From contig RPFO01000392.1 in NCBI GenBank assembly GCA_009746045.1, positions 619,976 through 683,975 on the forward strand: a DNA stretch of 64,000 nt. Direction: 5' to 3'. This document shows, in pieces, positions 32,171 to 43,145 of this stretch (its first letter is position 1; each line of letters begins with the position of its first letter). The position numbers and the translations under genes are program-made. The notes below the pieces were generated by a model that worked only from the letters and a program-made list of their open reading frames with translations, had not been told where the DNA came from and made no database searches. This DNA comes from Mesostigma viride (lineage: Eukaryota > Streptophyta > Mesostigmatophyceae > Mesostigmatales > Mesostigmataceae).

Positions 32171-33960
32171 ACCGGCTGGCAGTCGCTTTGCGCCTGCCGA
32201 CACAGTCGCTAATGACAACACCCCCTTGTTTTCGGCATTTTTGCTGGATAGCGGGATTAATTAATTAATTAACCCCTAAATGGTCTTGCTGCCGATTTTC
32301 CGCCAAAAATCGAGTTCCAGCCGATGCATCGGCCCCTTCTCGGGGGACCAGATGCCGCGAAATCTATTGAGAATTAGGAAAAGTTTAGCTGAGAAGATCG
32401 AAAGTTTATAAAATTCTTCACAGCATGGTACTAGGGTTTGCATACTTTTGACAAAGTTATAGAGGTGTTCTGGCCGGTCAAAGTACAAGGGGTCAGGGTA
32501 CTTTTCCACGTACAACGTGCATTCCGGAAAACGACGACCTGGCCATGGCGGCTTGCGCCCACGCATGGCATTTACGTTCGCGTTCGAATTTTCTGACCAA
32601 ACTTAGGATATTGATTTTATACGTCCTAAAGATGCTACAGGCCAATTTTTGGTTCGCGGGAATGCCATTTGATAGGTGTCGGCAGCGTTCTTGCTGGAAA
32701 AAACTGCGATCAGGCCGGACGATAGAAACGTTGACAGCAATACCTTTACGGCGTATTTTAAAGGATATATTGGTTTCTTTGTACTTTTTATGATACATAG
32801 TAGTCGTAAACGTGCAAGGGTGGCCAGAAATCGCCGAATCCAGCGACCATGCAGCACAACTTTGGTGTGCCGAAATGCGCCATTTTGCGGCCACCGCCTG
32901 GGCCAAGGTAACGCCATCCATGCCTGGTAAAGCTCAAGCATCGTTTTCCTATCGATGTTTGACGTTTATATATACGTTATAGCTTGTGTAGCACATTCTT
33001 TTTGCATTATTCATGCTCTTTCTTGACCCTGGACTGGCCCCTTTCTAAAACACCCTTCTTAGATGCTTCCCTCAGTCAGTTGACCTGCCACAGGGTGATG
33101 GTGATAAGTTTTAGAGGCTGTATGGGTTTGAATACCTCCATATATGTTTGTTATACATTTCCCATATACATATTGCATGAGTGTGAGGCAGTTGGCTGGT
33201 CTCTGTGGCATCATCAAGCACGTAACTGGTGAGTAAAAGCTTCCCATTGACAGCATGTGCCACCAGGTGTGCTGGCCATCACCTGGCAAGCTATAGCAGC
33301 TTAGGCCTAGTTTATCCTTGCTAGGGCAGGCTGAAATAGGCTCAACATCAGTAGTTTGTTGGTGGCTGCCTCCTAGAATGCATGCCTTGCATAGGGTATC
33401 CGTACCACGTTACCTACGTGCATGGACAAGGTGGCACCTGCACATAGGTGCCATGTAAGGGCAGTGTGATGATGCAGTTATGTTTCCCCATCATTGTGGA
33501 AGGGAAATGTATTGTTTGGCATGGTTGGTGGCCATATTAGTAGGTAGTATGCCCACCCCTACCCCCTTGGTTGCTTTTTACCAACGGTACCTCTATGGGC
33601 TGTACTGGGTGTAACTGCTGGTATACCCACCCAAATGATGACCCCAATGGCTCAAACTGTTCAGCAACTAATTGTTTATCATCCCTGAAGTGGTAGGTGC
33701 CTAGGTCTTATAACATAATTCAAAATGCACATTCTACCAAAAATGAAAACGCGCGTCTTGACCCCCCTGACTTTGACGGCAGTTATACATGGCCTACCCT
33801 GCATATATGTGAGGTTGTGATGTACCAACCCGAAGGGCAACTCATGGACATGCTTGGCCCCCAAGGACAGCCATTGGATATGGGTAGGTTGGATGGCATC
33901 TGGTTTGCAAAATTGTGAAGATCCAGCCGATTTATCGGCAGGATCTCAGACCATTTAGCC
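32171..33960. other. No gene recognised
   Basis: Contains a TTAATTAATTAA run at 32257-32273, then several medium-sized minus-strand frames (32276-32941) with no recognisable motif, and AT-rich unique sequence to 33960. Confidence 0.35.
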
Positions 33961-33961
33961 C

Positions 33962-34016
33962 GGTTAATTAATTAATTAATTAAACACGTGCTCCCGTTGG
34001 GGAGTCACGGAGCACC
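33962..34016 (-). mobile_element. LINE-C 3'-end fragment
   Basis: An (AATT)n tail followed on the plus strand by GTGCTCCCGTTGGGGAGTCA and CGGAGCAC, the reverse complement of the LINE-C 3' end. Only about 30 bp of body remain: a very short 5'-truncated insertion. Confidence 0.6.
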
Positions 34017-35204
34017 GAAGTGCTTTTAATCCCTGTGTGTGCACAACAGGAGAAAGGGCAGATGACCCCCGGCCCAGTCTCCTTCATGCCTAAGGCATGC
34101 CACAGCTGCATTCGGGCGCGCTAGCTAAACGGACACGCTATAACGATCCGGCAATCTGTGGGATAGCGGGATGGTTGCTGTCAACTGCCACTTCCAGCGT
34201 CCCTCACAGGACTTGGTCACTTTTCGGGGCCCTAGCTAGCAGCCGTCAGGCCTATCTGGACTATTTGGTGCATGGTACTACCGGAGTACAGTACGGCAGC
34301 CCAGCTTGAGGTGCGGCGCCTCCGCAGTTCTGGATGCCCGAGTGTCCGACCCACCCATGGTGTGCTCTGACCACTAGCTGGTTGGTGCATGCGACCATTC
34401 GATCGGCTCTGGTTCCAGGCCCCCAACAAGCGCTGCGCCCAATTAGTGCATGGTCCGCCCTGACTGGACTGCGCTACGCCCGGTCCGCGGGGATCCCAAG
34501 GACTGCCAGGACGGACGCCGACCACGAGCGGCACCGGTGCCGCGGCGGGAGTACCTGGAGGCCCTATAGCTAGGGGCTCGGGCTGGCCCACCTCAGGAGT
34601 GCTCCCAACGCTGCCATTTTTGTGGGCTTCTGCTGCTGACCCCGGTAATAATTACTACCGGGGTGTCTGCCTCAGTGCTGAGCCAGAGCGCCGCGCTGAA
34701 GGTCTTCATGCGCATCATTGATGCTGCACAGGCTCCGCGCCGTGCTGGACCCACACCTGGGTGAGTCTCAGATGGACCCGTTTCCGTCGTGGTCGTAACA
34801 CTGTCATGGCTGTGATTGTCGCGCGCCGGTTGATGGAGGAGGTGCGTCGCCTAATTTAATTGCCCTGACAGTTTGCCGCTGGTCTTCATTTTTGTTGACT
34901 ATATCAAGGCCCGTTTGACACGGTCCTCTGGGAGGCTCTTTGGGCCATCCTAGCTCTGGATCGCGGGTACCACCAGCGTTTATTGCTGCCATTCGTCGAC
35001 TGTAATATGAGGGATCACAACAGGCCGTAGTGCGGACTGCGCCGGAAGGCACCACCCCACCATTCCCCCTTCACCACGGGGTGTGGCAAGGTTGTGTCCT
35101 GTCCCCGGCCATACCTGTTCATTATTGTCGTGGATCACGTCATGCGCCGGGCATGCACGTGCGCGCTTTACTGGGTTTGAGCCAGGCTTGGACATCCTTA
35201 TTAA

Positions 35205-36551
35205 CCCTTAGTCCGCTAACCCCCCGACCTGTCGGGGGGTTTGACTAACGGTCGAATTTCGCGCCGCGCCGCAAGCGCCGCGCCACTTGTGACGGAGGAC
35301 AGTTGTCCGGTGGGTCCGGGAACACTTAGGGACGAAGGTGATGCATAGGTTTGGGGGTAATATTCGCCATAGCCTGGTAATTACAACGTGTATTGAGAAT
35401 GTATCACGTGACTTTGGCGGGAAATTTTCGCTCGCGCGCGCGCGTAATGAGATATGGCTGCCAACGTGCCGCTGTCACGAAATTTTTGCGTCTCGCGGCT
35501 CGAAACGGTTCAGAATGTTGCTCAGAATGACGATGCATGATTTTCGTAGGTCAGGCACGGCCAGATTTATAGGGTTGGGAAAATACAGGTAGGAAAATAG
35601 AACTTTCCTGGTCGTCAGTTCCAGACGATTCATAGCTTATCATAGGTCGATTTTCTCCCCATTGCCGGGCAATCTGCGCCAGCCCGGGCATCCAGTTTGG
35701 GTAAGGGACGTCAGCTGCAGCGATTGCTGAGAATGCGGACTAGTTTAGTGGCCATCTTTGCACAGAACATCAACCTGGTAGTCATGGAGGATCATGCAGT
35801 ATGCGGCTATGGCGGCCTTTGCCTGTAGAGCATCAGTACGTGTGAGATATGAGGGTCCCGGCCAGCGGAGTCCGGGTAGGGCATGAACGAGCCAGGTACG
35901 ACAGCGTATTTGCGTGTTGTTTGCAGCGGAATACGTATCCCATGCATTATAAATGACGATTTTATGCATGCATATTTCAACAAGCTTCCATGCCTGTTGT
36001 AAAGAGTGGTATTAGCCCTGAAGTGCCCAGTTTATGGCATTTCTTTGGAGTTTATCACTCCGTCAGTGCAGGTAGGCAACGTGTTTGTATTCCAGCACTT
36101 TTGGCAGCCTTTGATGGCTTGTTATAATGCATTACTGTGTTGCATGTCATAGATAGCTGTTTACACGCGCGTAATCCACACACATGTATGAGCACGTCAT
36201 ATAGGGGTAATGGGTTATCCGGGTGGTCTGACCCAAGGAAACCACCATTGGACTATCCAACTAAGTTGTCCAATGTTGGTATTGAGATTCCCTACCCTTC
36301 CTGGGAAGTTAGGGGGGGGTAGACTTTTCCTTGGGAAAAAAAGATCGTCTTTTGGCCAACTTTGAGTAGAGCTATCATCCAAACATGCTTTGATAAACCC
36401 GTGGTATTATTGCATATTCTGAAAGCCCTTGAAGTGTAGATACTCCTAGCATCTTGGTTGGGGGTATTTGGAGTAGTAGTGGCCTGTGAGTTATGATTTT
36501 TTTCATTTTCAGGGGTATGAAAGTGCCAAAAATGGGTCAGCGGACTAAGGG
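35205..36551. mobile_element. piggyBac-like non-autonomous transposon (TTAA target duplication)
   Basis: The left end is CCCTTAGTCCGCTAAC and the right end, reverse-complemented, is CCCTTAGTCCGCTGAC: a 16-bp terminal inverted repeat with one mismatch, starting CCC as in piggyBac elements. TTAA flanks both sides (35201-35204 and 36552-36555). Removing the element plus one TTAA restores the LINE-B reading LDILINEREHGG, which is uninterrupted in LINE-B copy 2. The 1347 bp hold no transposase; a GC-rich hairpin (CCCCCGACCTGTCGGGGGG) lies just inside the left end. Confidence 0.85.
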
Positions 36552-36755
36552 TTAACGAGCGCGAGCACGGCGGGGTTAAACCTGGTTTAATACCGCCTGG
36601 CCGACCTGATTTATGCGGATGACACCACCCTCATCGCGAGCCCCGAGCACATTCAGACCCATGGCTGGACTGCCTGGGCCTGGAGGCGCGGGCGCCGGGC
36701 GGTGGGGTTGGAGATTAGTGTCAAAACTGAGGCAATGGTGATTGGGGCCTCCAGC

Positions 36756-38060
36756 CCGGGTTGGAAAATACGTGTGCGGGGTATAATACGTGGACTTAAA
36801 ATACGCGTATTATACGTGGGGGGTATAAAATACGCGGCGGTAAAATGCGCGACAGTTTTTGTGGTCCAATTGTCAGTCACCCAATTAGCACGCTCCTTGA
36901 TGATGATCATGCAGTTATTACAACTGAAATTTGGTGTATATGCTTATTTATTAACATCTTCCATTTATGCCCTGCAATCCTATCTGATTATGATTTGATA
37001 AATGCAGGGGGGAGCATGCTGCAACGGGAATTGTAAGGAATCAATAAATTAATTAATTGTAAGGAAAGCCATCCACTATATAATGCATGAGAGGACATAA
37101 GACACAACTTCCGAGAAGGAGGGGTGACGTGCCCTCCTTTGTACTGGATCATGCAGGCCACCATCTGCTTGAAAGAGGCGCTCTCAGCCGCATTGAAGGC
37201 AATGCCGTTCTCGATAAAAAGTTCGGCAGCCAGCAGCTGGACACCTTTCTCGTCGACGGGAACCAGCCATTTGGTGATGCTCAGCTGGCCTTTGCTGGGA
37301 ACCGACGACAGGTCAGCCGGCGCAGCCCCTCCCATCTCCGCCATTGCCCTGTTCAGATTGTGCTGCTTCTTGGCGTCTGACTGCTGCGACTTGTTGTTAT
37401 ACATCCTGAGAAACTTGCTCCGGATATTCGGTGGAATTTTGTCGCAGGGTAACATCCCTTCCCCTGCGATTCCGGCAAAGTGTGCACGGACTCGCCGGAA
37501 TACGCTGATTGCCCCCGCCCCGTATGAGAACTTCTTGTTGCAAAATGAGCAGAACTTATTCGACACAAACTGCGTTTTGTTACTAACAGCATCTGTGACT
37601 GCTTCTTTCTTCTCGAGAACGAAATCCCATTCAGGCCCTTTCTTCCTCATGGCTGCAAATCGAAAATGGCTGCACACTGTCGCACAGTCGCACTGGCCTC
37701 GTCATCGCTATATTGCATTACACCGTCAGTAGCACAGCTGGCATTTGCTGGCACACTGTTATTATGCGTTATGTACCTAGTCCTAGCTGTCTCCTACCGG
37801 CCAAACATTTTGCAAGGCTTGCGCTTTATGAAAAGAACTGTACGCATCTACTTCTAGTAGTAAAAATCTCAAATGTGCAGTGAGCGCGCCGCGCCCAGAA
37901 CCTGGGCACCGCGCCAGTGCCCGCTGCCCGCTGGTACCCCCGAAAAATTCTAAGTCCAAACCGCGTGGTCAGACGTAAAATACGCGTAAAATACGTCGAG
38001 GCCCATAATATGCTTTATCCCGCATTTTATCGCAAAAGTGCGGCGTACAGACCAACCCGG
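36756..38060. mobile_element. hAT-family transposon, internally deleted, with 8-bp target duplication
   Basis: Terminal inverted repeats are CCGGGTTGG (36756-36764) and CCAACCCGG (38052-38060), immediately flanked by the 8-bp duplication CCTCCAGC (36748-36755 and 38061-38068). An 8-bp duplication is the hAT hallmark. Subterminal regions on both sides carry repeated TACGCGTATTATACG/AAAATACGCG words, likely transposase-binding sites. It interrupts LINE-B copy 3 between KTEAMVIGA and the LLDGTEVPF region. It carries a truncated transposase on the minus strand. Confidence 0.9.
36988..37650 (-). pseudogene. hAT transposase, N-terminal part only
   Basis: The frame from ATG 37650 reads MRKKGPEWDFVLEKK. 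A BED-type zinc finger follows: CSFCNKKFSYG ... RVRAHFAGIAGEGMLPC, that is CxxC plus His and Cys ligands, used by hAT transposases to bind transposon ends. Further on, ELFIENGIAFNAAESASFKQM with a following YKGGHVTPPSRK matches the DUF659 region that opens the hAT catalytic domain. The frame then runs out near 36988; the RNase H-like core and the C-terminal dimerisation domain are missing. Full hAT transposases are usually 500-800 residues, so this about 220-residue remnant is inactive. Confidence 0.8.
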
Positions 38061-39269
38061 CCTCCAGCACCCCGCCAGGCTCTGCCGCGCCTGCTCGACG
38101 GGACGGAGGTCCCGTTCCGCGATCGCTTCAAACTGTTGGGGAGCTGGCTCCCTGACACCGCCGCCGACGATGTGGACTGACAGTGGACATCCGCATCGGC
38201 CTAGCCTGGGCTAGGCTTCGTTCGCTCAACACCTACTGGCGCTCCAAGGGCCTGGGCGAGCACCGCAAGCGCATGCTCTTCAAGGTCCTCGTCCTCACGG
38301 TGCTCACGTATGGCGCCGAGGCGTGGACACTCACACCCACACTGGCAGCTAAGCTAGACGGCACAGTTTACAGGATGCTCCGACAGGTCCTGAACGTAGG
38401 GTTTTCCAAGCGCCCATCATTAGAGTCTTTGTATCAGGGCATGCCTCATATTTCGGATGAGATTATAGACAGCGTAGGATAGCATTTGTAGGACACCTTG
38501 CTCCCACCAGCCAGGTCGACACCGCCCTTGGTCTGGCAGGCCCCCAGCGGCTTGGCCAGCCAGGGGCGGCATATTCTGACCTGGCCTGGCCCCAAGGGCA
38601 TTCCCAAAAGCTAGGGTAGGGAAACACGTCACGAACTACACCCAGATGTTGCTGGATTACCTACTGGTCCCAGCCCAGTTTGAATACCGCATCCACTCTC
38701 TCTCCCTTCTTTGGACTGCCATGCAGAACAAGACGCGGTGGCAGAAGATTGTCAAGGCTCACACGCCAGCCCCTGTGGGCAAGCCACATCCCCCCAAGAG
38801 GAGGGGGCGTTTTGATGAGTAGGGTAGTTAGGATTTTTCTAGACTAGGTAGATTAGCGTTAGGTTAGTTCGATTACGCGGCTCTCTCCACTCCACCATCC
38901 ATCAAGGAATATGTGCTACATGATCTTCCAACGGAGGCCCATGTTATAATTTAATTTTAATTTTTTTAATCTCATCCCCGTCATCACCAACGGGGCCATC
39001 ACCAGCATCGTCAATGTCGTCTCCCACGGAGCCCTGCTAAACTCATAAGACGTTCGGTAGAATTGCTAGTACCTACAATGCCTGGGTCATACAGGCCTGA
39101 GTACAATTGGTACAGCCTGTATTGCCCTCGTCTCCGTGTTTTCCGGCCAGCTTGGCAGCATTCCGAGCAACCACGTCGCCCGGTAACCTTGCAATTGTAC
39201 ACATAGATACTAGGAGTAAACAAAAAGCCCGAGCCGCATCCTCCCAGGCCCCCCCAAACGCAGGAAATT

Positions 39270-39430
39270 GTCTCGTACGCCTGTCGTACGTGCCAAACAC
39301 GCGTATTGTACGCGGTCGTACAGAACCACCGTACGAAAACCACGTATTTCGTACGGAAAAGCTACGTCTTACGTATAATACGCGTACGAATCGCATAATA
39401 CGCCGTACTATTTTTCACTGCCGACCCGCG
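39270..39430. repeat. TACG-rich subterminal-like repeats, possible hAT end
   Basis: Repeated words such as CACGCGTATTGTACG, TACGTATAATACGCGTACG and GCATAATACGCCGTAC resemble the subterminal words of the hAT element at 36.8 and 38.0 kb. No terminal repeats or duplication were found, so this may be a decayed relative. The rest of 38961-39443 has no recognised gene. Confidence 0.35.
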
Positions 39431-39443
39431 GCCCGCTCTATAT

Positions 39444-40105
39444 GTTAAAAATATAATTACTTACAGCAGAGTAAAATCACTCAAACCAAAGCAAACGCCC
39501 AGCTATAAACCTATATACAGAGCCATGTCAAAGCTCTATACTACGATAAGACCAATGGAAACGCCTAACGGGAGGAACCTAATAGCCCTGCTGCACCGCA
39601 AAATCAGCCCGCGTACGGCGGAGCATGATGTCAGCCATGGCCCGAGTCAGCGCCACCGACAAGCGCTGACGCCAATATGACGTCCAGGTCCGCGCCGACC
39701 ATGGGGCCCGCTGGCCCTCCAGGTCCAGCCGGTCCTCCCGGAGCCGGCAACACTCCTTGAAGAAGGCGGAGGTCAGGGGCCCCATGGCCCCAAACTCCTC
39801 CAGGACAAAGGGCACCACACGATGGTGCCCGACGTCGCCGTAGGCCAGGAGCTTGGCCCGCTCCGCCCGGTCCGCCGTGTAACCTGCCGTGAGGGAGGCC
39901 CCAGCCACGTGGCTAAGAGCCAAGGGCCGCGCCACCGAAACGTCAATAAGCAGATGCCGGCCACCCCCCTCAAAGTCCAGCACCACGATGTCAGGCCGGT
40001 GGTTGGGGGAATAGAAGGCAGCGCCATCCGCATCCTCGGACCGGATGTTCGCGTGGGGGAAAACCGACCGAATCATGGCGAGCACCACCGTCAGGAGCTC
40101 CCGCT
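39444..40105 (-). mobile_element. LINE-A copy 4, 5'-truncated
   Basis: Minus-strand copy nearly identical to copy 1: 3' UTR 39444-39578, coding part 40105-39579 from LLTVVLAMIRSVFPHANIRS to the stop, including the RLE core. The frame continues upstream into unrelated sequence (to 40589), so only the part downstream of about 40105 is element-derived. Confidence 0.8.
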
Positions 40106-40609
40106 CTATATGTACCGACAGGACCCCATGACGGGTAGACTGGCCCCCCGGCAACGCCTCAAGCGTAACCGGGACCCGCTGCTGAAACCGGTGCAGCTCA
40201 AGGCCGCCCTCGTGGAGGCCTACGCACGTGCTCAGGATGCGCGGAGGCGGCCCAGTGCATCGCGGATGCCATGCAAGGCCTGCCAAGCTCGCAACTGCAT
40301 GAGGGCAAGGAAATGTAGTACCACCTCGACCGGCTCGATCGGCGGTCGGCGGCTTCGAGCGCACCCCGGTGGATCGGCATGCATATGGGGGACAGCGCGG
40401 CACCGCGGTCAGCCTTGATGGACTGCTGGACTTGGCCAGCAATGTATGTTTCTTTGACGGGTGGGGCTCGCGCCCCCCCCCCCCGCCGCTACACCCCGCG
40501 AGACGGCCGCACCCGTCTTGGTGTTGCTGCCTGCTGGACCCCCCCCCCGCCGCCCGCGGCGCCCTCCTCGATCGGCCGCGGACTGCCAAGTCCCCGCCGG
40601 CGCCTTGAA

Positions 40610-41239
40610 GGACTCAAGGCTGCCTTGGCAGCCACCAACGAGGCAAAGACCGGTCGTCCACCCCTTAGTAGCTTCACTTTGGAGGAATTGCATGTATCGA
40701 CGGTTCATGCCCTTGCAAGCTCGCTAATTGCGGTACGATGCGGCAATCGGTACCGAGCTGCTCCATGCATCCATGCGTCCATGCATCCGTGGGACTGCGA
40801 CCAGCTCATGCTTGGCCGGCACCTCCTGACGTGGGCCGGTCCCCGTGATGTTAGACGCCGCAAGGCCCGCACCTTCAAAGAACAGAGCTCTAGTAGAGGA
40901 CATGGGGGGCCTAGGCCTCTCCGTGATTTGGAAGAAGATGATGGACAAGGCCAAGTGGGCCCAGGTCATAGAGGACACTGAGCCCCCCCCCGTGGGGAAG
41001 CGCCCGCGTGTGCAAACCTGCGGGAGGCACGCCAGACAGCTCCCCTATAGGGTAGCGTGATGATGTTTAGATAGATGTTGTAGTTAGTGATGTTGTTTAG
41101 ATAGATGTTGTATGTAGCTGATGTAGATAGATTAGACCAGTAGGACTGTTTGCACCCATCCATCCATCCATCCGGGTCAATGCTCCGTGCCCCCCAACGG
41201 GAGCACGAGTCTAATTAATTAATTAATTAATTAATTAAT
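40610..41239 (+). mobile_element. LINE-C copy 3, 3' end
   Basis: The ORF end contains RHLLTWAGPRDVRRRKARTF and, in the frame closing at 41060, NRALVEDMGGLGLSVIWKKM and AKWAQVIEDTEPPPVGK. The layout parallels the LINE-B C-terminus (HILTWPGPKDIPRK ... PAPVGKP), so B and C are sister families. The 3' UTR has (CATC)n and GCTCCGTGCCCCCCAACGGG, and the element ends in (AATT)n at 41213-41239. Upstream 40110-40610 is low-complexity coding-like sequence of unknown origin. Confidence 0.65.
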
Positions 41240-42376
41240 GCATCCATGCATCCATGCATCCATGCATCCATATATATGCATCCATGCATCCATGCATCCA
41301 TGCATCCATGCATCCATGCATCCATGCATCCATGCATCCATGCATCCATGCATCCATGCATCCATGCATCCATGCATCCATGCATCCATGCATCCATGCA
41401 TCCATGCATCCATGCATCCATGCATGGATCCATGCATCCATGCATCCATGCATCCATGCATCCATGCATCCATGCATCCATGCATCCATGCATCCATGCA
41501 TCCATGCATCCATGCATCCATGCATCCATGCATCCATGCATCCATGCATCCATGCATCCATGCATCCATGCATCCATGCATCCATGCATCCATGCATCCA
41601 TGCATCCATGCATCCATGCATCCATGCATCCATGCATCCATGCATCCATGCATCCATGCATCCATGCATCCATGCATCCATGCATCCATGCATCCATGCA
41701 TCCATGCATCCATGCATCCATGCATCCATGCATCCATGCATCCATGCATCCATGCATCCATGCATCCATGCATCCATGCATCCATGCATCCATGCATCCA
41801 TGCATCCATGCATCCATGCATCCATGCATCCATGCATCCATGCATCCATGCATCCATGCATCCATGCATCCATGCATCCATGCATCCATGCATCCATGCA
41901 TCCATGCATCCATGCATCCATGCATCCATGCATCCATGCATCCATGCGGCATGCATCCATGCATCCATGCATCCATGCATCCATGCATCCATGCATCCAT
42001 GCATCCATGCATCCATGCATCCATGCATCCATGCATCCATGCATCCATGCATGCATCCATGCATCCATGCATCCATGCATCCATGCATCCATGCATCCAT
42101 GCATCCATGCATCCATGCATCCATGCATCCATGCATCCATGCATCCATGCATCCATGCATCCATGCATCCATGCATCCATGCATCCATGCATCCATGCAT
42201 CCATGCATCCATGCATCCATGCATCCATGCATCCATGCATCCATGCATCCATGCATCCATGCATCCATGCATCCATGCATCCATGCATCCATGCATCCAT
42301 GCATCCATGCATCCATGCATCCATGCATCCATGCATCCATGCATCCATGCATCCATGCATCCATGCATCCATGCAT
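41240..42376. repeat. (CATCCATG)n octamer satellite, about 140 copies
   Basis: A near-perfect 8-bp array with isolated interruptions (TATATATG near 41272, TGGATCC near 41425, GCGGCATG near 41947, ATGCATGCATCC near 42049). It starts directly at the (AATT)n tail of LINE-C copy 3, whose own 3' UTR contains CATCCATCCATC. Confidence 0.95.
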
Positions 42377-43110
42377 CCCTCCCTCCCTCCCTCCCTCCCT
42401 CCCTCCCTCCCTCCCTCCCTCCCTCCCTCCCTCCCTCCCTCCCTCCCTCCCTCCCTCCCTCCCTCCCTCCCTCCCTCCCTCCCTCCCTCCCTCCCTCCCT
42501 CGGCCTCCCTCCCTCCCTCCCTCCCTCCCTCCCTCCCTCCCTCCCTCCCTCCCTCCCTCCCTCCCTCCTCCCTCCCTCCCTCCTCCCTCCCTCCCTCCCT
42601 CCCTCCCTCCCTCCCTCCCTCCCTCCCTCCCTCCCTCCCTCCCTCCCTCCCTCCCTCCCTCCTCCCTCCCTCCCTCCTCCCTCCCTCCCTCCCTCCCTCC
42701 CTCCCTCCCTCCCTCCCTCCCTCCCTCCCTCCCTCCCTCCCTCCCTCCCTCCCTCCCTCCCTCCCTCCTCCCTCCTCCCTCCCTCCCTCCCTCCCTCCCT
42801 CCCTCCCTCCCTCCCTCCCTCCCTCCCTCCCTCCCTCGATCCCTCCCTCGATCCCTCCCTCCCTCCCTCCCTCCCTCCCTCCCTCCCTCCCTCCCTCCCT
42901 CCCTCCCTCCCTCCCTCCCTCCCTCCCTCCCTCCCTCCTCCCTCCCTCCCTCCCTCCCTCCCTCCCTCCCTCCCTCCCTCCCTCCCTCCCTCCCTCCCTC
43001 CCTCCCTCCCTCCCTCCCTCCCTCCCTCCCTCCCTCCCTCCCTCCCTCCCTCCGGCTCCCTCCCTCCCTCCCTCCCTCCCTCCCTCCCTCCCTCCCTCCC
43101 TCCCTCCCTC
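42377..43110. repeat. (CCCT)n tetramer satellite, about 180 copies
   Basis: A C-rich plus strand and polypurine minus strand, with a few 1-bp deletions (CTCCTCC) and rare GGC and GAT interruptions. It follows the octamer array without a gap. Confidence 0.95.
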
Positions 43111-43145
43111 CACACGCGCTCCTGCTTGGGAGTCACAGATCACAC
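43111..43145 (-). mobile_element. Probable LINE-C 3'-end relic
   Basis: CACGCGCTCCTGCTTGGGAG then TCACAGATCAC resembles the reverse complement of the LINE-C 3' end (GTGCTCCCGTTGGGGAGTCA then CGGAGCAC), with several changes. If right, the satellites sit between two convergent LINE-C tails. Confidence 0.35.

Larger units (their letters stand above)
34640..38960 (+). mobile_element. LINE-B copy 3, interrupted by two DNA transposons
   Basis: Reverse transcriptase motifs in order: NYYRGVCL near 34650, GRNTVMAVIVARRLMEEV near 34790, VDYI(K)A.FDTV near 34900, GVWQGCVLSP near 35083, GLDILI up to 35204, then (after insertion one) NEREHGG and DLIYADDTTLIA near 36610, and GLEISVKTEAMVIGA to 36755. After insertion two come LLDGTEVPFRDRFKLLGSWL, MLFKVLVLTVLTYGAEAWTL and HILTWPGPKGIPK, with the stop at 38822. 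The YADD box is the catalytic Asp pair. Several frameshifts make it dead. The 3' UTR ends at about 38960. Sequence from 34020 to 34640 may be its 5' part, but no motif proves it. Confidence 0.8.

Noticed and set aside
40379-40981. 200-codon plus frame rich in Pro, Arg and Ala
   Set aside because: GC-rich low complexity joined to LINE-C end sequence. No independent protein is supported.
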